Assembly: GCA_021613335.1 (NCBI GenBank)
Contig: JAJTWR010000314.1
Coordinates: 2,308,501-2,372,500, forward strand
Direction: 5' to 3'
Length of the DNA stretch: 64,000 bases
Source: Whitmania pigra
Lineage: Eukaryota; Annelida; Clitellata; Hirudinida; Haemopidae
Shown here: piece by piece, positions 31,675-44,899 of the stretch
How positions within the stretch are numbered: the first letter of the stretch is position 1
How the letters are laid out: each line of letters starts with the position of its first letter
Position numbers and translations under genes: made by a program
Notes under the pieces: generated by a model
What the model saw: the letters and a program-made list of their open reading frames with translations, nothing else
Told to the model about the DNA's origin: nothing
Database searches by the model: none

Positions 31675-34600
31675 ATGGCAAATCGTCTGCCGGCGGTCGT
31701 CATCGATAATGGTACAGGGTGAGGACATGTATTTGAATGTTTAGAGTAATTTTGGATTGCTGTTTAATTATGTTCTATCAACATTTAACCGATGGAAAGT
31801 TACTGGTAAATGTTTATGAGAGATCCTGTTGCAGTACTCAATTAAAATCACTAATGGTCATTTAAATTTCATTTTTGCCAGTCAATCAATTGATTCAATT
31901 TTCTCAAAATTTTTCCTACTTTTAAGTTTATAATAAACAATTTCCTACAACTAATTTAGTTACTAAGTACAATTTTCCATTTACATCCTTTTAGATATAC
32001 CAAGATGGGTTATGCTGGCAACACCGAACCTCAGTACATAATTCCCTCATGCATCGCCATCAGGGAATCAGCTAAAATTGGAGATCAAGCAAGTCGTAGA
32101 GTTGGAAAGGGAGTTGAAGATCTCGATTTCCACATAGGAGATGAGGCCATGTCTGCTGCCAACTATGCTGTCAAGGTTGGTTTCATTTGTTGTACTTTTT
32201 TGTGTGATTTATTTTAATTATTGTTTATAATGTGTCTAGATGTGCAATGCAAGATGATATGATTTTTTAAAATTGTATTAAGCCTTGTTAAGACATATTA
32301 TAAGATTATATTTGTTGTTATCTGAGGTCAAATATATAAGATAAGATATAAATAATAACACTGGAGATGTGCATTGTAAAATAATATCATTCAGTTGATA
32401 TCATTATGACATTACATTCAGTGAATGTAATTGTTTAATTGTAATCTTTTCTTTGTACATGTTAATGATTCATTTTTAGTATGCCTCATTGTTTATGTTA
32501 AGATACGTAGAACATGATTTGAAACAAATGTATGAGTCAGTTACATCTTATATAGGTTTGTACCAAGCTTCTAATTTACAGATATTTGCTATTCGTGTAA
32601 TAAATAAATTTAAGCTAAGATGTCATACTTTTATCTCCCATATATGAATAGAAATAATGTTTTTATTTGTAATTGCAGTCTTAGTTTATTTTATGTTTTT
32701 TTTTTAAAGTATCTAATCTTTTGTATCTAAAGCACTGAAAGCACTGAATGTTCATTTATGAGTTTCATTTTAATATCACAACAATTGTTAAGTGTTTAAC
32801 CAATTATGGATTTAGATTGAGAAGAACATACATCATGTGATATAGGATTTCATCATCAGATCTTGAAAGTGAAATGTCCATCATAATTTAGAAATTTACA
32901 TTATAAAGACATCTTTGTCTGCAAATAATGCATAAACTTATATAATTCATAGTTGCTGCATTATCACAGCATTTAATTCTTAAAATTTACATTATAAAGA
33001 CCTCTTTGTCTGCAAATTATGCATAAACTTATGTAATTCATACATAGTTGCTGCATTATCACAGCATTTAATTCTTCAAAACACATCTTGTTTCAACATT
33101 CTTTAAAAAAATCTATTTTAAGCTTTAGCATTTTCTGTTATCCTTCCTGGTTTGTGAGCATTGTTTAAGGTGTCTACATGGGTAACTATTGTCATCAAGC
33201 CATATATGGCATGTTTATTTACTTAGCCAATTTAAATTATGCTAATTTATACCACTCAGTGGCCAATCAGGCATGGCATAGTAGAAGACTGGGATCTCAT
33301 GGAGAGGTTCATGGAGCAGGCCATCTTCAAATATCTGAGGGCAGAACCTGAGGATCATTACTTCCTTCTGGTCGGTTGTTCTTGTTGCAGTTGTATTTGT
33401 ACTTCATTTATATGATGCCTTAGGCAGTGTCAGAGGCTCTTCTTAAGATCTGCATTGTAACTTCATTCATGAAAGTTCGGTCACGCTATTCCTCTCCCTC
33501 TCCGTTGATGGAGCTTTTTTTGTTATTATTATTATGGTCTTAAACAAATAAAGTGCATTGAGCCAGAACTGTGAAGTGATGCATTGCAATTTGCTGGGAT
33601 TGTTGTTTTTTTATGCTCTGAGTCATATATCCTTGTTGGTGGTCAACAAATAAAAATAAGATTTTTAAGTTTTGAGTCAAGCCATGATAAGTCAATTAAC
33701 TGTTGCTCAATCTTCGATAATGACAATAATAAGCATGGCATGATGAAATTAAAAGTATTAATAATCAGTCAATTGTTTTATTCGTTGACATGATTAGCCA
33801 TAATTTAGACATACTTCCTGTTGGCTGTTACTGATACTGATGGAGATAACTACCATCATTGTCAAGTGGAGAACCATGATGTTATCAAATACTGTTGAAC
33901 TGTGAAGAGTTAAAAATATCATTAAAAGCAGATTTTTATGAGTTTCAGGGTCTGATTTTTTTAAGGAGTTATTTATGCGCAACTATTATTATTATTATTA
34001 TTATTATTGTTGGTCTTGTAAATAGTATTGTTTTTAATTGTTTATGACATCAGAAAAGCTGAATCATTTGTTTAGCATTAGTCCTCAATGCATCGATTGT
34101 ACACTTTTTTGTAATTTTTTTGCAATTACGTCTTATAATCTGAAATAAATGTTCTGAATGAAGTTGAAATTGATCTGCAGATTGTTGTTCAAAATATTCA
34201 TCATCATCATAATTACAGACTGAGCCTCCACTGAATACACCAGAGAACAGAGAGTACACAGCTGAGATCATGTTCGAGTCTTTCAATGTGCCTGGCCTCT
34301 ACATTGCTGTCCAGGTGGTTATCAGTGATTTGCCAATTAATATTCATGATTGGTCTTCCAGAAGTGCTGAATATTTCAGTGCACGGAGAATTCATTTGAT
34401 TTTTATAATTATGGGCCTATATTTAGACTATTTTAATAAGTCAATCTATTCGAAAGTTGAATTTATTTGCATTGTGCTAGTTTTGTTTGACGTTTTTATT
34501 TTTAAACTGTCCTCGATAACAAGCAACAAACCTTTTTTTTTTGCCAAAAATAAAGCATTAAGTGAAGACTCATAATTACTTTAATAGGCCTTTTCATCTC

Positions 34601-36308
34601 TTAATCAATACAAGTGCTTTTCTTTCACAACTTCCTTATGCCATCTAATAAATAAATCATAGAAATCCTCAACTCATTCCAGGCAGTCCTGGCTTTGTCG
34701 GCATCGTGGACCTCGAAGCAGTCGTCGGAGAGGACTCTCACTGGAACAGTCATTGACTCTGGTGATGGAGTCACTCACATCATTCCAGTCGTTCGTTGAG
34801 GAGTTTTGATCTTTATTTTTTGTCGAAAATATACGATTCCGATTAATGTCAGTAATTTTGAATATTTTTATTAAATTTATAATTTGTATGTTAAAACGAA
34901 GTATAATGTTATATAATATATTTGTTAACCTCTTGTAATGCTTTGTGAACTTATTGCACTTGCGTCTGCCAGGCTGAGGGATATGTCATCGGCAGTTGCA
35001 TCAAGCACATCCCAATCGCCGGACGTGACATAACCTTCTTCATCCAACAACTGCTGAGGGAGAGAGAGACCAACATTCCACCTGAACAGTCCATGGAGAC
35101 TGCCAAAGCCATCAAGGTCTGATCTGATATCCGACTTTGATTGTAGATGAAGTCTTGCTGTGATATCTAAATCAACGATGGCGATGAGATGATTTTTAAA
35201 AGATATTTTCTACCAACAGGAGCAATTCTCTTACGTCTGCCCAGACATAGTGAAGGAGTTTGCCAAGTACGACTCCGAGATGTCGAAGTGGATCAAGACC
35301 TACGACGGAGTCAACTCCGTCACCAAGCAACCTTTCAGTGTCGAAGTTGGATACGAGAGATTCCTGGGACCAGAGGTGTTCTTCCATCCAGAGGTAAGGT
35401 GGCAAGCTTATGGATATGATGGTTGGTAGGAATGGATATTAAGCAGGTACTTACTGATTGTCAGTCTAGGCCAGTCTGAAAAGGATTGTTGTCTTACGTG
35501 AGCATCGGTAATAGTTTACGAATTCCAATTTGTAGTTCACCAATCCTGACTTCACCGTCCCCATCTCGGAAACTGTCGACGAGGTCATCCAGAACTGCCC
35601 AATTGATGTGAGGAGAGCCCTCTACAAGGTTTGTTTCTTAATTAATTACTTAAGGTTTTTTTTATCATGTTTTTTCTTTTTTTTATGGTTTTAATTTGTT
35701 GTCCATTTCAATACAGGTTTGAATATAACGAAGGCTTTCGATTTTATTTTAACATCATTCAACAATGTGCAGAATATTGTCCTGTCCGGAGGTTCAACAA
35801 TGTTCAAGGACTTTGGAAGGAGAATGCAGAGAGACGTCAAGAGATTTGTGGACAACAGACTTAAGATCAGCGAGGAACTCAGTGGCGGTACACTTAAGGT
35901 TGTGTTTCTAATTTGCTTTAACTTTCTTCATTTGATTATTTAATCTTTACATAATTATTATTCAATTTATGCAAAAACTAAATAAAACTTTTAATCTAAT
36001 TATTTCAGCCAAAGCCAATAGATGTCCAAGTGATTACTCACAACATGCAGAGATATGCTGTGTGGTTTGGAGGAAGTATGCTTGCTTCCACTGTGAGTAT
36101 CCATCTTCAATGCTTCCTTGTTGTTGAAATGATTTAACTATACTTGATTATTGATTTTTGAAGTACTTTAAAAATTTATTAGTAAATTTATAATTGTTTA
36201 CCATACTTTCAGCCCGAATTCTACAGGGTCTGCCATACGAAGGCTGACTATGACGAGTTTGGCCCGTCGATTTGCCGTCACAACCCAGTTTTTGGAGCTA
36301 TGTCTTAA
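31675..36308 (+). CDS. ARP3: Actin-related protein 3
   Basis: Subunit of the seven-protein Arp2/3 complex, which nucleates branched actin at the leading edge and on endosomes. Eleven exons: 31675-31718, 31995-32175, 33260-33370, 34219-34314, 34683-34790, 34973-35116, 35220-35393, 35536-35628, 35773-35898, 36009-36092, 36213-36308. They give 418 aa, the same length as human ACTR3. Conserved runs include [63 protein letters not shown] (second phosphate loop), [17 protein letters not shown] and the ending [10 protein letters not shown]. No key segment is missing. Intron 2 is about 1.1 kb and carries a tandem duplication; intron 3 carries a SINE fragment. Confidence 0.96.
32886..33078. repeat. 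Roughly 95-bp tandem duplication in arp3 intron 2
   Basis: Two adjacent units share TTTACATTATAAAGAC, then GTTGCTGCATTATCACAGCA and TTTAATTCTT, with small differences. Non-coding. Confidence 0.85.
33385..33450 (-). repeat. SINE 3'-end fragment in arp3 intron 3
   Basis: Plus-strand text GTACTTCATTTATATGATGC followed by GTCAGAGGCTCTTCTTAA matches the reversed tail of the tRNA-derived SINE family. The tRNA-like head is absent. Confidence 0.55.
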
Positions 36309-38199
36309 GCGGTTTGGTATTGGATGAGAACATGGTAGCAGGCAAGGAGAACCACCAATCGTATAAGAGAAAATTGCACGAACTTTGGGGGATATGATTA
36401 ACATTTTTATGGTAATATTGTTACTGACATTCTACGTGTGACTTTAAAGCTTTCTTAGCAGGAAGGTCGCATTAGGGATTATGTTGTTGACAACAAGAGT
36501 GAGGGTGACAGACACCATACTAGAAATGATGATTATTGTTATTATTAATGTTCTGATGCTTATGATGATAGTGATCTCTGTTACCAATTTACGAAAATTT
36601 CCCCAAACCTGTCAGGTAAATGAAACGACAAGCAATTAGTTTGAATCTCTTTCGAAGTTGAATTAAGGCATCATGCCTTGTGGCGATGTGGAGATGACAT
36701 GGATGATCGTTTAAAGTATGGTGATTGTTGGAATATTTTTGTGCATAATTTTGTTAGTGATGGGCTTCGAAATGATATGAAATCGAAGTTGTCTCTTGCT
36801 TCACCATGAAAAATGTGGTAATTTACTCCTACACAGTTAAAATTCAAGGCTTTAGAATTATTTTTTTTTGTTTCTCTTAATCGAGTCAGTCTTTTTTGGA
36901 TTATAAATTATGGCTCAAAATAACATAGCCTTGAAATAGTTTCAGAGAAATTCTAAGTTTTAATTGGTTGAATCATGGATAGTTAGGCATCTAGTCACAA
37001 TGACACAACTGTAAGTAATGGCTTGGAATGAGGCCTTCTTTGTGAATCACTCAGATGCATCAAGCTAAAGGGAGAATTGGGTCCTGTGAGTGCCTTAGAG
37101 TTTGAGAATAATTTGCAAGTGGGAATGTCTGACGACGAATGTTTCAGTTGATTGATTCAACGATTGCGTCGAGCATTTGAGGTCTTTTTGTAAGATTATA
37201 TAAATCAGTTGCGAGGTGGGCGGGGACCACGCGATTTTTGGGTGCCAATCGGGGTTTTAAATTGATGAAACTTTACAAAAATGACCTTTTTTGTCTTCCT
37301 TTATCAAATTAACATAGTGCTGGGGCCTGAGATTTTTGTCAGTGACCCTGATTAGTTGTAATATCTAAATCAAAATCTTGCAAAAATTACGGGTATTACG
37401 AGTTGGCTTTTATTGTCCTACCATAATTTCGAAAACGTGGCAACTTATGTAATGTCAGAGAACTTGGGTAAGCACCAATACTTAAGAGAAGAATTGTTAT
37501 TAAAGCATCACTCGAAGCCAGAATTGGGGGGGGTGAAAATAAAATGTTGTAAAACAATTTTTCCAATTTGTAAGGTGGACTTTTCGGGAATAATTCTTCT
37601 GGAGCAGGATGAGTAAAACGGACATGCACAACACGAAGCTAACAAGCTGTGAGAACAACATAAAATCACGACGCCAGCAGCAAGAAAGTTACTTTGAGTT
37701 ACAAATTAAAACCAAATTAATTCCTTGTAACGTAACAACAAGAACCAGTAAGTAGGATCTCTCCTTCATTGTCGAGTGGTGGAACAAACATGTAATGGAT
37801 TTTATTTATCAAAGATGGAAGCCTGAATTTGATCCAAAACTAAACATTTGCTTGCATTGGGAACCAGGCAAGTGCATGAGTGACAGCTATAAACTACTCA
37901 TTTCATCTGAGTTATAAGTCAATTTATTATTTTCAAATTAAGCGATTAATAGTCAACTCTCAGACAGTAGTAGATAGAGATTAAAAATGTGCAATGTTAA
38001 ATTCCTATCCACCTCCTCTGATCCCATGTTACTTTGAGCGGGCTGTGGCAGGCATCCATAGCAGTCATAGTCATTATCACCATCTTCAGAATGATAAGGA
38101 ATATACACACGATAAAAATGATAAGAATAACATTATCTATAATATTAATAATCAAATTGTCCTCATAATTCCTTATTCGAAGAAGCGCTCCCAAGGTCT
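36309..38199. other. Spacer between arp3 and rab5
   Basis: Includes the 3' untranslated regions of both convergent genes. No additional coding frame that I can support. A weak plus-strand frame near 37413-37616 lacks any family resemblance. Confidence 0.5.
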
Positions 38200-39670
38200 T
38201 CAATTGCAGCAACCTCCGGACTGTTGGCGGTTCTGGGCGCTGTGTAGGTCGACCGAGCCAGGGGGCCTGGTTGGACCAGCAGCTACAGGTGTGGCCTTAG
38301 GTAGTTTCTTAGCTGAGTGATGAAGAAGGAGAACATCCAGGTAAATCCAACATTCCATATTAAAAGTCAAAGAAACACTCACCAATAGCAAGGAATATCT
38401 CATTGACGTTAATGGCTGTTTTGGCCGAAGTTTCCAGGAAAAGGAGCCCATTTTCATCTGCAAATTTGCTTCCATCCTGACAGAATTTGTAAAAAGATAT
38501 GATTAAAAAAACTTAATGATAAATAATAATAATTAATTTATAAGGCATCCATATGCATAGCATCAGAAACAATAAAATGCTCTACGCCAACTAGCTCATA
38601 CATTCAATAAACTATTGTGGATGAAAAAACGATCATGTCATTAGCACACTAAAATTCCATTTGCCAACCACTCACCTCATGAGACACAGCTCTGGATGCT
38701 TCCAAGTCATTTTTGTTTCCAGCGAGCGCCATTATGATGTTCGAGTTGGCCTGTCTCTGCAACTCCTCAATCCAACTCTTGGCTTTGTCGAAACTGTCCT
38801 GCATAGAGGAATATTTAAAGGAATATTCATTTATGAATATGCAAATCAATCAAAATCAGAGCAAGGTAATTGGAGATGCAAATAGATTTTGAAGAAATAG
38901 AAAGAGCATCCAAAGTTGATTGGCAATTAACAATTAATTCCCCCAAATGAGACACATAAATAGAGTGGCTAAGTAGGGTTCTGCAGCAAAGCTTTAAAAT
39001 TTCATTTCCATAGCAACTAATACTTTTGATTAAAAAATACAAAAAATCCCCAAACCATAGAGAATTCCATTCTAAAGGCCAAAAGTGATTTGTAACGATT
39101 TTTGTAAATTTCATTATTTAATGAACTGAGGTTCCTCTAGAACTATGAAAATGACCATTTTAAAAGTTGAGCATCATACCTTGTTAGTTATATCATAAAC
39201 TACTATTGCAGCCTGGGCTCCTCTGTAGTACATAGGAGCCAAACTATGGTATCTCTCTTGTCCTGCAGTATCCCATATCTCAAACTTTATGATTGAATCA
39301 TCCAAAGTGATGGTCTGGGTTAGGAATGCAGCTGAAATATTTTAGAGCATAAAAATCAGACATCACAAAAATTCAAAGCAAGATGGCATGATGGCAGCTG
39401 TTACTGATAACAACAAATGCTTAATAATTATTTAACCAGCATGTGATGGAGAAAATTTACACCATAAATAATCTTATGCACAGAATCTATAAATAAACAC
39501 TTCTCCATCCGTTTTGCAACAAATTCATTACCTCCAATTGTGCTCTCCTGATATTCATGGAACTGTCCTTTCACAAACCTCAGAACCAGACTGGACTTTC
39601 CAACGGCAGACTCACCCAACAAAACCAACTTGAATTGAAACGTTTTTGTAGCACCCTGCTGGGCAGCCAT
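38200..39670 (-). CDS. RAB5: Rab5 small GTPase
   Basis: Early-endosome GTPase controlling endocytic vesicle fusion. Five exons: 39532-39670, 39180-39331, 38676-38798, 38383-38476, 38200-38312; 206 aa. Motifs: P-loop GESAVGKS at 19-26, the Rab5-typical QESTIGGAAF switch I, WDTAGQE at 65-71, [24 protein letters not shown] at 125-128 and ETSAK at 153-157. EIFLAIAKKLPK precedes the hypervariable tail. The C-terminus is GGCCN, a dual-cysteine geranylgeranylation motif as in Rab5. Catalytic Gln is present (Q70), so it is a normal switchable GTPase. Start ATG precedes [13 protein letters not shown] as expected. Divergently placed to the desaturase. Confidence 0.95.
38543..38570 (-). repeat. Short SINE tail remnant
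   Basis: CATCCATATGCATAGCATCA in rab5 intron 3 closely resembles the tail segment of SINE copy 2 in the same orientation. Too short to be sure. Confidence 0.35.
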
Positions 39671-40649
39671 TTTGACATGAATATAGACTAAAATGAAAAG
39701 GTGATGACAAGAATGAAGCCTTGATGAAATTATTAAATCAGACTTTTAATTTAGTAAAATGTTTCAATGTTATAGAGAAATTTTCATTCAAATCGTTTAT
39801 TTAAAGAAATTTTTAATAATGTCTTAACTTCTTTAACACTCTGTTTGTATGATACCTGTAGTTAAAACCAGTTGTTATTGTGTTTTGATGATAATCAAAT
39901 ACCCTAGGCACGTAAAAAATACTAAGCAAGTTAATTTTACTACTAATTGTAATTAATGTCCTATCCAGTCTTTGAGCTCATAAATGTTTGTGAAAGGATA
40001 TGGAACTTAAAATTGGAGTGTTGTTGTTTAATGAGAGCAGTTGTTTCATCACCAATTTCTTTACCAGCTCATAAAATACATAATCCAACAGAAAGACCCT
40101 GCCCTTATTATATCATTGGCCGATGTAAAGTATCTACGCTGGATCTTTTCATTGTTTACACATCAACATATTTACCAACTAAGGAAGCACTGTGGAAATG
40201 ACATTTAAAACATAAAAATAAATAATTACTGGCTTTTAAGAGAAGCAAGAGATTTGATCAGAATGAAACCTCCACAGAAAGAAGTAACAAAAACTTCCGT
40301 TCCGCTTGTCAAGAAATCCACTATTATTCACATTGAAAATGTTTAAAAGTTGTGTCTGTAAATAATAAATGTTCAAAATATCTTCAAACGACAAGACTAT
40401 TTAAAATGCTGATAATACTTTAGTCATTTATTAGCAAATTTTGAAATTATTTTTAACCTAATTATTAGTCAATAATATAAATCAAAGGCAACACAAATTT
40501 TATTTCATAAAAATTATAAAGTATGCAAACCTAGAAGTTTTTAAGAAAACACGAGTTAACACATGATAGTTTTCCACGTTCCATTTCACTTTACTACATA
40601 AACGCGGTGGGTATATCTTGCTGCGTGCGATTTTATTCATTAATAGATT
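39671..40649. promoter_or_regulatory. Divergent rab5/desaturase upstream region
   Basis: About 980 bp between two diverging start codons. No coding frame supported. Individual elements cannot be assigned. Confidence 0.4.
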
Positions 40650-43600
40650 ATGATTGTGTCGAGAGTGATAACACTTGAGGAAGTCAAGAAACACTCTACT
40701 AGGGAAAGTTGTTGGATAATTATCGATGGATTTGTATATGAAGTTACAAGCTGGTTGTGTAGGCATCCTGGAGGCGGAAGGATCATTGGACACTATGGTG
40801 GGCAAGATGCCTCGGTAATGCTCGTTATGCAAACCGATCATAAAATCTGCCTTTGTGAGATCATAAAAGAATGTTTGTTTTTTCAAAGGATGCTTGGAGA
40901 GCCATGCACCCAAACAGAGAGTACGCTTACAAATTTTTGGCGGGTTTCAAGATTGGCAGACTACTGGATGATCGGAAGGGAAACGGCGACGACAAAGTTA
41001 GAACTGTTGAATGTATTTCTTACTTTAGTAATTGTTATTAATAAGTTATTAAGTTGTGTTGCAGCGAGCTTTATTAATACTGGCTTGCGTGGTTGTAGTC
41101 GAGGTTGATGGTGAAAATAATTAAGTTTATCTAAATATCAATGGGTACAAATATGTTTTTTGTTTTGCCAACATGTTTAGTACTGTATTAACACATCCTA
41201 AAACATGTTCTGAAATTGTATTAAACACCAGAATCAAAGAGTTAACAATCTCTTGAAAGACTTTCGGGCTCTGAGACAAAACATTGAGGATGTTGGCCTG
41301 ATGAAGGCAAGATATTTGTTTTTCTTTTTCCATGTCCTCCATATTCTGGCCTTTGAACTGGCAGCCTACTTGATGATGAGGGTCTACAGTGAAAGCTGGT
41401 CAGTTTTCATTTTGGTCTCCATTTTGCTTGCCACTGCACAGGTTGGCTTTCAATAATTTAAACAATTTTAAAATATTTGATGGTAATAACAACAATTGGT
41501 TAAGATTTCACTTGAATTTCACAAATTCAAATTAATTGATGTGCTTGTTCCAAGAAAAACACTGAAATTATTTCATGAGGCTTGAGCACAAATTTAGAGG
41601 TGTATTTTTTGTGGTGGCAGAGAAGTAATAGGTATATTTGTATGATTTAATTCTGTTAACTTTTGGGAAGGTGATTCATTATCTTCTAACATGATTTGAA
41701 TTTAGCATCATCATTATCATCATCATCTCAGACTCAATGTGGGTGGACCCAGCATGATTGTGGTCATTCGAGTGTTTTGAACTCCAGCAAGTTGAGTCAT
41801 TACCTTCAGCCCATCTTCCTTGGACATGTCAAGGTCAACTGGGTTTTTAACATTTCATCCAATAACATATGTACGGTGTAGCCTCTTTTCAATAATAATA
41901 ATAACTAGCCATTTATTTGAGAGATTTTGTTAAAATTGTTAAAGTGGAGAACCTTAAAAGCTCAGTTGTAAATTTCTAGTCATTAACTCAATGCCAGCTT
42001 TTAAATTTTCTTGGCACTGCATTCATCATAAACATCATGATCATCTCTTTATTTTTGTCACTGCCATCATCATCGTCGTCGTCATCGTCATCATTATCAC
42101 CTTTGTCATCATCATCACACATTAAGGGTGCCTCGTGCCACTGGTGGAACTTCCGTCACTTGCAGCACCACGTGAAGCCCAACATTGTCCTGAAAGACCC
42201 CGATGTTGCAGTGGCCAGGTTGTTCCTGCTGGGTGATGTTGTACCCCAAGTGTGGGGAAGAAAGAGGAGAGGATGTATGCCCTACCATTGGCAGCATTGG
42301 TACTTTTGGCTCAGTGGGTGTTTCACAAATATGTACATCATAACCATCACCACGTATTATCTATTATCACTGCAATGTCAACTAATGCCACGATGATGTC
42401 ACGTGGTTCTTGCGATGTTTGTTTCAGTTGGACCTGCTCTGCTTCTTCCAGTGTATTTTGCCTTTGAGAACATTTACTTCATCGTAAAGAGGAAGGACTG
42501 GGTGGTTAGCATGAAGGCTTTTGATTTCTAGGAGGGATGATGATCTTGGTGGCTATGGTGATGATGATGAAGATTATGATTATAAAATTGTTATGTTGAT
42601 ATTTGGAGATAAAAACCTGGAGATTTTACATTTTTTTCATTTTTGATGACGATGCTGATGATAATTGATGTAGGACACATTATTGATGATGACGTTGATG
42701 ATAATTGATATAGGACACATTATTGATGATGACGTTGATGATAATTGATGTAGGACACATTATGGATGATGACATTGATGATAATTGATGTAGAACACAT
42801 TACTGATGATGACGTTGATGATAATTGATGTAGGACACATTATGGATTGTCAGCTTCTTCTGTCGGTTCTTCTACATGTATGGTAGAATATTGGGAGGTT
42901 TTAAGGCCTTTGGACTCTATGTGTTAATGAGGTAAACTATTAGCAGTACACATATTAATTATAATGAGGTAAACTATTAGCAGCATCATGTTATAATCGT
43001 CTTCGATAACTTATCTCTAGAACGAGTACATGGTTTGAATATTTTGAAATTAATTTTCCATTGCTGACTCCTCCCCTTCATTTAGATCGATGGAAAGTTG
43101 TTGGTTTGTCGTGGTGACCCAGATGAATCACATACCAATGGATATTGGCAGGGATCTTGATGAGGATTGGGTAACGCTGCAATTCAAATCAACCTGCAAT
43201 GTTGAGGGATCCCCTTTTAATGATTGGTTCACAGGTGGATTAAACTATCAGCTAGAACATCAGTGGGTCTATGGATTTTTTTCAATCAATCAACTGGGTG
43301 TTAATATCCATGGCTTGATTGATTGATTGATTGATTGATCGGATGGAACATTGAAGGGCATGAATAAAATTGGTATTTCCATAGGTTTCGGGTTGCAGTG
43401 GACTTTCAGTTGGTCATGAATTATTATTTGTTGCATCTTAATTATTAATTAGATGTTAATTTATTACAGCTTGTTCCCCACAATGCCTCGTCAAAATCTC
43501 CCCATAGTTGCTCCGATGATCAAAGAGCTGGCCTCGAAGCACAACCTGGCCTATGTTGAAAAGTCCCTGATAACTGCCTTGCTTGATATTCACAGGTTAT

Positions 43601-43747
43601 GATGATTAGCTAAATGTGATTGATAATCATTTACTGGTTGTTGTTGATTGATCAACCTGACAAATGTTTTCAATTGGATTTTTATAAAGGTCACTGAAAA
43701 GATCAGGCCAGTTGTGGATGGATGCCTACAACTCAAAGGAACGATGA
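40650..43747 (+). CDS. Front-end fatty-acyl desaturase with cytochrome b5 domain
   Basis: Membrane di-iron desaturase of the FADS/delta-5/6 group, making polyunsaturated fatty acids in the endoplasmic reticulum. Ten exons: 40650-40814, 40889-41012, 41242-41441, 41732-41833, 42127-42313, 42428-42504, 42834-42931, 43086-43262, 43470-43595, 43690-43747; 437 aa. The N-terminal cytochrome b5 has the haem motif HPGG at 39-42. Histidine boxes are HDCGH (171-175), HLQHH (208-212) and QLEHH (373-377). The Gln that replaces the first His of box 3 is the mark of front-end desaturases. Hydrophobic segments lie near [20 protein letters not shown] and [12 protein letters not shown]. The end is [13 protein letters not shown]. 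Regiospecificity (delta-5, 6 or 8) cannot be told from sequence alone. The exon 2/3 junction was chosen by phase and could be off by a few codons. Confidence 0.9.
42648..42845. repeat. 40-bp minisatellite over a 3' splice site
   Basis: About 4.5 tandem units of roughly 40 bp, each with GATAATTGATGTAGGACACA or a close variant. The last unit is the real acceptor and start of desaturase exon 7 (TAG before GACACATTATGG). Confidence 0.9.
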
Positions 43748-44899
43748 GCAAGTCAAGATGATGACGATGATGATAATGATGACGGGGATGATGGTGAAAT
43801 GATGATTTTTTACTGTTTCATTGATATTCCGTTATTTTTAAAAACCTTTTCAGAGTTCATAGCGTTTAACATTTTTTTTCAAAGAACTTTTTGTCCATCA
43901 ATTCTTTTATAACTTTTGAGCTAAATATTAATTATAAATATTTTGTACTAGTTGGTATTAGTCAATTAATGTCTATAATTTGTTAATTAAGCTGGGCTTT
44001 GTTTAATTCGTTAAGTTTCTTTTACACCTGTGTTAAGGCCTTTACATATCAACTTACTAGTTAATGATGAATTTACTTTAATTTGACAACTTTACACCTC
44101 TCAAGCTCACTGCTTTCATTCTTTTTAGGCACCTAAGAATTTACACTAAGGTTTCATTGTAATGTTCATCTCTCTCTCTATATATATATATATATATGTC
44201 AATGGTAGTAGTGTAGTCTTGGATTTTGTTGTTATGGTTTTACGATTTGAAATAGATGGATAGATTAGATAGCATGAACAGAATGATATCTGAAATATTT
44301 TGAGCATTTTGTGCAAGAATGCATTTTCTATATTTTAGTGTGTTTGGCAGTTCATTTCATTCCAATGTATGTTTCTTGACAATCACAACACCAGTTTGCT
44401 ACCTAGTTTGTGTTTTTCACATTTTATTACTGAGACAAAAACGAAAATGTAAATCTTCCCTGGGGTCAGCAGAATTAAATATCCCATCTTTCAAATGAAA
44501 TTGAAAGAATGATACGTCCTCCTCATCATCGGCACAACATCATTTATAGATTCATTTAGACTCCAATGTTCTTCATCGATGTGGGAAGGCACTCCCATCT
44601 GAAAATAGATTGATGAATCGCTAGTAGCTGTTATTCGTGAGTGCGATATTCATACTCATTGCGAGTATGATCGATTGTGTTGTACTTTTCAGGGAGCAGG
44701 GAAACTAAATCATCTAGTTGTTAATCATTGTTTAGTTGTGTTCTGTCATAAACATTAAATCTATTGCAGATATTAATTCTGTTATAGGTATGAAATCTAT
44801 TATAGATATTAAAGATATTACATATCTTAATCTCTTAAAATCTCTGAGTTGCCGTCCGCTGTACACAAATGAAATTTTAAATGAAATTGAAAGAAGTAA
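43748..44899. other. Spacer between desaturase and WIP-like gene
   Basis: Convergent 3' flanks. Contains a short TA-dinucleotide run near 44180-44196 and AT-rich sequence. No gene recognised. Confidence 0.5.
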
